Positions 58,610 to 64,000 of a stretch of 64,000 nt of DNA are shown here, piece by piece. The notes under the pieces are model-generated. The model was not told the DNA's origin. It made no database searches and saw nothing but the letters and a program-made list of their open reading frames with translations. Origin of the DNA: Streptomyces sp. H39-S7 (GTDB lineage: Bacteria > Actinomycetota > Actinomycetes > Streptomycetales > Streptomycetaceae); contig NZ_JAPVLU010000021.1 of the NCBI RefSeq assembly GCF_027158205.1, positions 92,185 to 156,184 on the forward strand, in the 5' to 3' direction. Within the stretch, counting starts at the first letter, position 1. The number at the start of each line of letters is the position of its first letter. The position numbers were made by a program, and so were the translations under genes.

Positions 58610-59836
58610 TCAGCGCGCACACCGCAGGCTCGTCAGGTCGATCGAGTCGGCCATCGCCTGCATGCCCTTGTCGTTGGGGTGCAGATGGTCACCGCCGTCG
58701 AATACCGGCAGCAGCCGCTCCTGGTCGTACGGGCTGCGCAGGAGCCTGTCGAAGTCGGTGACGGCGTCCAGCCCACCGCCGGTCCTGAGGAAGGCGTTGA
58801 CTCCCTGGCGGACGGCCTCACTCGCGGGATCGAACTCGGACCACCCCTTGAAGGGCAGCACCGTCCCGCCGACGACGCACACCCCCGCCGCGTGCGCCTG
58901 GTCGATGATCTGCCGGTATCCCCCGATCAGATCGGCGACCGTGACGCCGCTGTGCGCCTTGATGTCGTTGATGCCCTCGAAGAGGAACACCGTGCGGATC
59001 CCGGGCTGGGAGAGCACATCGCGCCGCAGCCGCGCGAGGGCGCTCTGCCCGGCGCCGTCGGCCAGCACCTTGTTGCCGGAGATCCCCTCGTTGGCGACTC
59101 CCCTGACACCGATGCCGCTCGCGCCCTGCAGCCGCCGGGAGAGGTAGTCGGGCCACCGGCGGTCGGTGTCGGTGCTCGACTGCCAGCCGTCGGTGATCGA
59201 GTCGCCGAGCGTGACCACGGCGCCGGTGTCCGCCCCGGTCTCCACACTGACCGCGTCGAGGTAGAACCACGAACCGATCCGCTCGTTCCAACTGCCCGCG
59301 CCCTCCTCGCCGGCATGGTCGCCGCCGGCCGCGTAGGAGGTCTGCATCGCCATGCCGTGGCCGGTCGCCGGCCCTCCGGCCGCCACGACATGCAGGCTGA
59401 CGACGAGATCGCTCTGCGCCGCCAGTGCTCCGGACAGCGGGTCGCTGTACACGGTGGCGCCCGGCGGCACCGTGACGGCCCGCCCGCCACCGAAGGTCAG
59501 CCCGCGGTTGCTGCCGGGGACGAGTCGGGCGCCGTCCTGCTGCCGTCCGGCATAGACGCTGTCGAACGTCACCGGTCGGTCGCCGAACGCGTTGGACAGC
59601 CGGACGCGCGGGCGGCCGCCACCGACGCTCGTGCGGACGACGAGCCGGTAGCTGTGGTCGGCGACCGTCGTTCCCATCCGGTCGGCGCTCGCCCCCCACG
59701 TCACCACCTGGTGGGCGGAAGCGCGCACGACAGGTGCTGCCGCGGCCGTGGAGGCCGGTGCGCACAGGGCGACGATCAGGCCGCCGACGATTCCGGCCGC
59801 ACCGACACCGCGCGGCAGCCACGGACGGCGGGTCAC
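58610..59836 (-). CDS. Secreted SGNH/GDSL esterase
   Basis: A 408-residue exported protein. The N-terminal helix GVGAAGIVGGLIVALC then APASTAAAA makes a signal peptide. A beta domain (residues 45-185, HQVVTWGASADRM) precedes the SGNH hydrolase: VVTLGDSITDGW (Ser nucleophile), NEGISGN, FLFEGINDIKAHSG and FDGGDHLHPND (Asp-His). It likely removes acetyl groups from plant polysaccharide or glycan. The GTG start overlaps the GH95 stop (GTGA), so the two enzymes are produced together. Confidence 0.85.
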   Translation of the reverse strand: MTRRPWLPRGVGAAGIVGGLIVALCAPASTAAAAPVVRASAHQVVTWGASADRMGTTVADHSYRLVVRTSVGGGRPRVRLSNAFGDRPVTFDSVYAGRQQDGARLVPGSNRGLTFGGGRAVTVPPGATVYSDPLSGALAAQSDLVVSLHVVAAGGPATGHGMAMQTSYAAGGDHAGEEGAGSWNERIGSWFYLDAVSVETGADTGAVVTLGDSITDGWQSSTDTDRRWPDYLSRRLQGASGIGVRGVANEGISGNKVLADGAGQSALARLRRDVLSQPGIRTVFLFEGINDIKAHSGVTVADLIGGYRQIIDQAHAAGVCVVGGTVLPFKGWSEFDPASEAVRQGVNAFLRTGGGLDAVTDFDRLLRSPYDQERLLPVFDGGDHLHPNDKGMQAMADSIDLTSLRCAR

Positions 59837-62253
59837 CGGCTGAAGTCCCGCAGGGTGACGGAGCCGCCCGGTTTGAGGCTGAGAGCGCGGGCCACTCCCC
59901 CGTACGAGACCGTGGTGGCGCGACCGCCGACACTGCGCAGCCGCGCCTCGGTGACCTTTCCGTCCCGCCAGCGCAGGTCGATGACGAACCCGCCGCGCAC
60001 CCCGACGCCGGTGACCGATCCGGAGCGCGCCCACGCCGCGGGGAGGGCGGGCAGCAGCTCGATGTGGCCGGGGCGGGAGTAGACCAGCATCTCGATCATG
60101 GCGGCCGCGGTACCGAAGTTGGACTCGATCTGGAAGATGCCGCGGCCGGCCGACACCTCGTAGATGTCGAACAGGTTCATCGCGGTGCCGTTGGTGCCGC
60201 CGATGGAGGGCCGCAGGTTGTTCACGACCAGCTGGTACGCCTTGTCCGCGTTCTTCAGCCGGGCCCAGCACAGGCTGCGCCAGGCGTTCGCCCAGCCGAA
60301 GCTCTCCGTCCCGCGCGCGGTGAGCAGCGCGGTCGCGCCGTCGACCACCTCTTTCGGGGTGGAGCCGTCGGGGCGGATCCGGTCGCCGGGGAAGAGCCCG
60401 ATCAGCGGGGACAGGTGCCGGTGGGTCGTCTCCCCGAGGTTGTCGGGTGACATCCACTCCTCCAGCCAGCCCGTCTTCGGGCTGACCCGGGGCAGGTACA
60501 GCCGCTCCTGGAGCGCGCCGATGGTCCTGCTGTGGCCGGCGTCCCGGCCCAGGACGGAGCACGCGGTGCGGTAGTTCTCGAAGAGCGACCGCACCAGTTC
60601 CTGGGCATAGGTGATGCCCTTGGCGTCGAGGGGGCCGTGTTCGGGCGACCAGTCGCTGTCGGCTATCAGGACCTCGCGGTCCTCGCCGGTGGACGGGTCG
60701 GTGACGGTCGTGGTGAGCAACCGCGCCTCCCAGAACTCGCAGGCGCCCTTCAGGAGCGGATGGATCCTGGCGAGATAGGCCGCGTCCTGGGTGTACTCGT
60801 AGTGCTCGAAGAGCGAGTTGGACAGCCACGCATTGCCGGCCGGATGCCACCACCAGCCGCCTCCGCCATGGATGTTGGTCGAGATGGCGACGGTCCAGCC
60901 CGCGATCTTCCCGCTGGAGTTGCGGTAGCGGTTGCGCGGATCGTTGAACAGGGTCCGGGTCAGCTCGGTCCAGGACGGGAGCTGCGCCAGGCAGTAGTCG
61001 GCGTAGGCGTCGAAGCTGCTGGACAGCCCGGCCCGGTCCGCCATCCAGTAGTTCATCTGGATGTTGATATCGGTGTGGTAGTCGCTCATCCAGTCCGGGT
61101 CGTTGCCGTCCAGCCACAGTCCTTGCAGGCTGAGCGGCAGGCTGTCGCGCGATCCGGCGATCATCAGGTAGCGGCTGAACTGGAGGTAGGAGGCTTCCAG
61201 TTCGGGATCGGCCTCGCCGTCCCGGGCACGCGCCGTGATGCGCTCCCAGGTGTCGAGGCGGCGCTGCACGGAGGACGACGCGCCGAGCGAGATGCTCATG
61301 CGCTCGAAAAGCGCCCGGTGGTCGGCGACATGGGAGTGCAGGAGCGAGGTGTACGGGTGGCGGGCTGCTGTGAGGACCTTGCTCCGGGCCAGTTTCTGCG
61401 GGTCCAGGGCGGGGTCGCGGTAGCCGGCGGAAGCGTCGGGCGCGTAGTTGGTGCCACCGCTGACCACGACGGTGAGGTCCCGGCACCCGGCGAAGGAGAT
61501 CCGGGGACCGTCGATGGTCACCGTGCCGGCGGAGGAGAACGCCGTCACCGCGGCGCCGTAGCGCAGTCCGCCGTCGGGGAAGGCGGCGCCGAACGACGCG
61601 TCCATACGGAACCGGTCCCCGGTCGTGGTCTCGCCGTGGGTGCCCGCCAGGGTCACCGTCCCGGTGTACCGGCCGCCGCCGCGCTGGGAGAAGTGCAGGA
61701 CGATGGCGTCGTCCGGATGGCTGGCGAAGATCTGCCGTTCGTACGTCACTCCGGACCGGACGTACGAGGAGGAGACGATCCCCTGGCTGATGTCGAGGTC
61801 ACGGCGGTAGTCGGAGACCGCCGAGAGGTCGTGGTCGGGGATGTCGACGGTCAGTCGCCCGAGCAGGGTGAAGGAGCCGAAGTTCTCCCGGGCGTAGGGG
61901 AACTGGCCGTCCGCGTCGAGCACCGCGTTGCGGCCGCCGGTCCACAGCGTCGCGTCGGTGAGCAGGAGCAGCTCGCGCGACGGGTCGTTCCCGGTGAGCG
62001 CGCCCAGGCGCCCGTTGCCGACGGGCAGTCCCTGTTCGATCATCGCGCTGTCGGACGCGGGTGCCGGGTACCGGAACCTGGTGGTCGACGCCTCGGGAAG
62101 CAGGGGGGACGCGGACGGGCGCGCCGCCGGCGCGGAGGCCGCGTAGGCGGGCAGGCCGCCGAGCGCGGAGAAGGCACCGACCGCGGCGGCGAGGGAGAGG
62201 ATGTCGCGGCGGCTCGGCCGGCGGGGGGTCGAGTCGTTGGTCTGGTCGTCCAC
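59833..62253 (-). CDS. GH95 family glycoside hydrolase, Tat-exported
   Basis: An 806-residue enzyme. The N-terminal twin-arginine signal is SRRDILSLAAAVGAFSALGG (about residues 14-33). The catalytic domain has GLPVGNGRLGALTGND, LPLSLQGLWLDGNDPDWMSDY, TDINIQMNYWMADRAG, WSPEHGP (Glu acid) and RGIFQIESNFGTAAAMIEML near the end. Family GH95 comprises 1,2-alpha-L-fucosidases and alpha-L-galactosidases. Two positions differ from the fucosidase I recall (AfcA: Asn-x-Asn and QIDGNFG): here DIN and QIESNFG, so specificity is open. GTG 62253 start; the GH27 gene is 84 bp upstream. Confidence 0.88.
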   Translation of the reverse strand: MDDQTNDSTPRRPSRRDILSLAAAVGAFSALGGLPAYAASAPAARPSASPLLPEASTTRFRYPAPASDSAMIEQGLPVGNGRLGALTGNDPSRELLLLTDATLWTGGRNAVLDADGQFPYARENFGSFTLLGRLTVDIPDHDLSAVSDYRRDLDISQGIVSSSYVRSGVTYERQIFASHPDDAIVLHFSQRGGGRYTGTVTLAGTHGETTTGDRFRMDASFGAAFPDGGLRYGAAVTAFSSAGTVTIDGPRISFAGCRDLTVVVSGGTNYAPDASAGYRDPALDPQKLARSKVLTAARHPYTSLLHSHVADHRALFERMSISLGASSSVQRRLDTWERITARARDGEADPELEASYLQFSRYLMIAGSRDSLPLSLQGLWLDGNDPDWMSDYHTDINIQMNYWMADRAGLSSSFDAYADYCLAQLPSWTELTRTLFNDPRNRYRNSSGKIAGWTVAISTNIHGGGGWWWHPAGNAWLSNSLFEHYEYTQDAAYLARIHPLLKGACEFWEARLLTTTVTDPSTGEDREVLIADSDWSPEHGPLDAKGITYAQELVRSLFENYRTACSVLGRDAGHSRTIGALQERLYLPRVSPKTGWLEEWMSPDNLGETTHRHLSPLIGLFPGDRIRPDGSTPKEVVDGATALLTARGTESFGWANAWRSLCWARLKNADKAYQLVVNNLRPSIGGTNGTAMNLFDIYEVSAGRGIFQIESNFGTAAAMIEMLVYSRPGHIELLPALPAAWARSGSVTGVGVRGGFVIDLRWRDGKVTEARLRSVGGRATTVSYGGVARALSLKPGGSVTLRDFSR

Positions 62254-62337
62254 GGTGCACTCCGATTCGTGGCGGAACGTGGTGGGGGGCGGGCGAGGGC
62301 GCGGGGCCCGGAGGAGATCGGACCCCGCGCCCGGTCG

Positions 62338-64000
62338 TCACGACAGCTTCGGCACGTCGATCCGGTCGATGTCCGGGGCGTACCCGTCGCCGCTGTCGAA
62401 GGTGACGGTGTTGCTGCCCGCCTTGAGCGTCACGGGCACGCCGACGGTCTCGACGCTCCCCCAGTCACCGGTGGAGGGGAACTTCAGGGCGGTGGGCCCG
62501 TTGCCGTTCGCGGAGACCTGGGCCGGGCGCGCGTCACCGCTGATGTAGGCGACGTCGATGACGTAGCGGCCGGCCCTGCTCACCACGATGTCGTTGAACC
62601 GGAGTCTGCCGCCCTGGTAGAGGTTGCCGACCTTGTGGCCGCCCGAGCAGGCCGCGCAGTCGCCGGTCCCGGCGTTGCCGCTGAGGGTGTTGACCGCCGA
62701 CTCGGCCTCGTAGCCGGTCTTCTGCTGCGCGGGGCCATGCGGGGTGACGGTGAACAGCCGCGAGCCGTGTTCGGGCAGTGCCTGCGTCACCTTGTCCTGG
62801 TACGTGCCGAGGTCCTGCCGGTTCCAGAGGTCACGGACCGCGCCCGGGCCGGAGAAGCCGAGGGAGGTCCAGTCGGCGGTCACGGCGGCGGGCCCGTTCC
62901 CGAGGTTGAACAGGGCGACGGTGTAGCTGCCGTCGGCGTTCTTCGCGCTCCAGACCTGCTGGTCGCCGGCGGCGGTGATGGGCCGGGCGGGCGGGGTGCT
63001 GCCCTGGTTGAGTGCGATGACTTCGCGGTTGGTCAGCAGGGAGACGCCGTAGTCGTCGAGGCGGGTGAGGTCGTCGCCGGTGTAGAGGGGGGACTTGGCG
63101 ATGGCCCACAGGGTCGCGTAGCTCTGCCGTTCGGCCTTGGTCAGGCCGTCCATCTCGCCGTTGCCGACGTCGAGGGAGTCGAGGTCGTTCCAGCCCCCGG
63201 GTCCGGCGTGCCGGGTCCAGCCGGCCACGTCGGCCCACCGGTCGTCGACGGAGTTCTCCCACGACACCAGGGTGTTGCAGTAGCACTCCACGTCGGTGTC
63301 GATGCGCCAGCCGTTGGAGTACCGCTTCCAGTCCGCGGCGTGGTTGATATCCAGTGACCAGGACAGTTCGAGGTGGATCGGACGCCCGGCCGTGGCGATC
63401 GCCTGCTGCCAGGCGGCGGCGTCGGCGACGTTGTCGTAGTTGTCACCGCTCTTGGAGGAGCCGGGGCCGACGCCGTCGAGCTTGAGGAAGTCGTATCCCC
63501 AGTCGGCGAACAGCCGCGCCTGCGAGTCGATGTACTTCTGTGCGCAGGGCCGGGAGAAGTCGAGTTTGTACGCGCTGTCCCAGCCGTTGGTGGTGCGCAG
63601 GTCGCCGTAGACGATGTCGGCGGTGGTGCAGTCCGGCGCGTTCCAGATCGGGACCTTCCCCGCGCCGTACGCCTCCTTCTCCAGCCCGGCGGGCAGGTAG
63701 ATTCCGGCCTTGAGGCCCTTGGCGTGGATGTCGTCGGCGACCGGCTTCATGCCGCGCGGGAACCGGACGGGGTCGGGTGCCTGGCGGGCGTACCCGTCGA
63801 ACTCCGGCTTCCACGTCGTGTCGCGCCACCAGCCGGCGTCGATGTTGACGTACTCGTATCCGTACTTCCTTAGCTTCGACGCCAGCGCGCCGGCCTGCTT
63901 CAGGACGTTCTTCTCGGTCAGGTAGCTGTAGTCGCCGTCGGGGTTCAGTCCCGGGTACTTCGAGGACTGCATGCTCCAACTGGACCAGCCCATGTACGGC
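62338..64000 (-). CDS. GH27 alpha-galactosidase with C-terminal CBM35-like domain (5' end outside window)
   Basis: The frame is open to the window edge and reads PYMGWSSWS at the first codons, the GH27 start (usually PPMGWNSW). So the signal peptide lies outside. Catalytic elements are YEYVNIDAGWW, YDFLKLDGVG (nucleophile Asp), ECYCNTLVSW and GGWNDLDSLDVGNGEMD (acid/base region). A beta-sandwich and a C-terminal CBM35/CBM6-like domain (from GYEAESAVNTLSG to IDRIDVPKLS) complete it. It hydrolyses terminal alpha-galactose. Together with GH95 and the esterase it points to a galactose- and fucose- or L-galactose-containing glycan. Confidence 0.9.
   Translation of the reverse strand, partial: PYMGWSSWSMQSSKYPGLNPDGDYSYLTEKNVLKQAGALASKLRKYGYEYVNIDAGWWRDTTWKPEFDGYARQAPDPVRFPRGMKPVADDIHAKGLKAGIYLPAGLEKEAYGAGKVPIWNAPDCTTADIVYGDLRTTNGWDSAYKLDFSRPCAQKYIDSQARLFADWGYDFLKLDGVGPGSSKSGDNYDNVADAAAWQQAIATAGRPIHLELSWSLDINHAADWKRYSNGWRIDTDVECYCNTLVSWENSVDDRWADVAGWTRHAGPGGWNDLDSLDVGNGEMDGLTKAERQSYATLWAIAKSPLYTGDDLTRLDDYGVSLLTNREVIALNQGSTPPARPITAAGDQQVWSAKNADGSYTVALFNLGNGPAAVTADWTSLGFSGPGAVRDLWNRQDLGTYQDKVTQALPEHGSRLFTVTPHGPAQQKTGYEAESAVNTLSGNAGTGDCAACSGGHKVGNLYQGGRLRFNDIVVSRAGRYVIDVAYISGDARPAQVSANGNGPTALKFPSTGDWGSVETVGVPVTLKAGSNTVTFDSGDGYAPDIDRIDVPKLS

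Noticed and set aside
60532..63357. Plus-strand 941-codon frame across GH95 and GH27
   Set aside because: It is a shadow of two real genes on the other strand. The protein is low-complexity Gly/Ala/Val/Arg.

Overview
The window is a 64 kb piece of a high-GC actinomycete chromosome, almost certainly a Streptomyces. Codon third positions are nearly all G/C, GTG starts are common, several genes look leaderless, and there are Streptomyces hallmarks: a rodlin, an SPW-repeat membrane protein, a DUF6343 protein and RsbW-like anti-sigma ATPases. No rRNA, tRNA, insertion sequence, prophage, CRISPR array or integration site was recognised. The window reads as a chromosomal arm-type region: many small regulator-plus-target cassettes and secreted hydrolases, few housekeeping genes.

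Layout. 1-4000: the Hen1-Pnkp RNA-repair operon (Hen1 is cut by the window edge). 4118-6695: a DUF805 membrane protein and an Otr(A)/Tet(M)-type ribosomal protection GTPase preceded by an overlapping 33-codon upstream ORF. 6718-9529: a TetR/SnoaL/NmrA cassette with two tandem operators, and a two-domain VOC protein. 9640-12703: a PHP/HhH protein, then a divergent pair of a small secreted protein and a winged-helix regulator with nested inverted repeats between them. 12877-17559: a DeoR repressor divergent from an AgaS-ROK-PfkB-class II aldolase operon for amino-sugar/tagatose-phosphate catabolism. 17879-20233: a secreted CBM56 plus beta-helix protein. 20414-24384: an unknown protein, a MoxR ATPase and a DUF2201 metallopeptidase/VWA protein. 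24409-30500: RNase HI, an MacB-like ABC exporter and its divergent two-component system.

30994-36441: a six-gene operon built around a TerY-type VWA, PP2C phosphatase and YegI-like kinase triad, with an extra Ser/Thr kinase, a YbjN-like protein and a membrane protein, followed by a thioredoxin lacking its first active-site cysteine. 36504-39515: a sortase-anchored GGTHGGTT-repeat surface protein, a luciferase-family protein, a rodlin and an SPW protein, giving a cell-surface block. 39648-48979: small enzyme, regulator and transporter cassettes (hemerythrin, TIGR03086, TetR-SRPBCC-MFS, MerR-thioredoxin, DeoR-DUF4406-NudK, anti-sigma/TetR, DinB, DUF2199).

49120-58448: a GH9 cellulase gene broken by one extra G, a catalytic-core-only alanyl-tRNA synthetase paralog with an alanine-rich upstream ORF, an NmrA protein, a DUF3800 protein, a MarR/SnoaL pair, a DinB protein, an exonuclease, DUF6343 and LCP proteins. 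58610-64000: a leftward glycan-degradation operon, GH27 alpha-galactosidase (cut by the window edge), Tat-exported GH95, and a SGNH esterase.

The most distinctive parts are the expanded TerY-type phosphorylation operon, the unknown-MoxR-VWA triad, and two candidate translation-coupled leaders, one before the ribosomal protection gene and one before the truncated AlaRS. All family calls come from reading translated motifs. No database search was possible.
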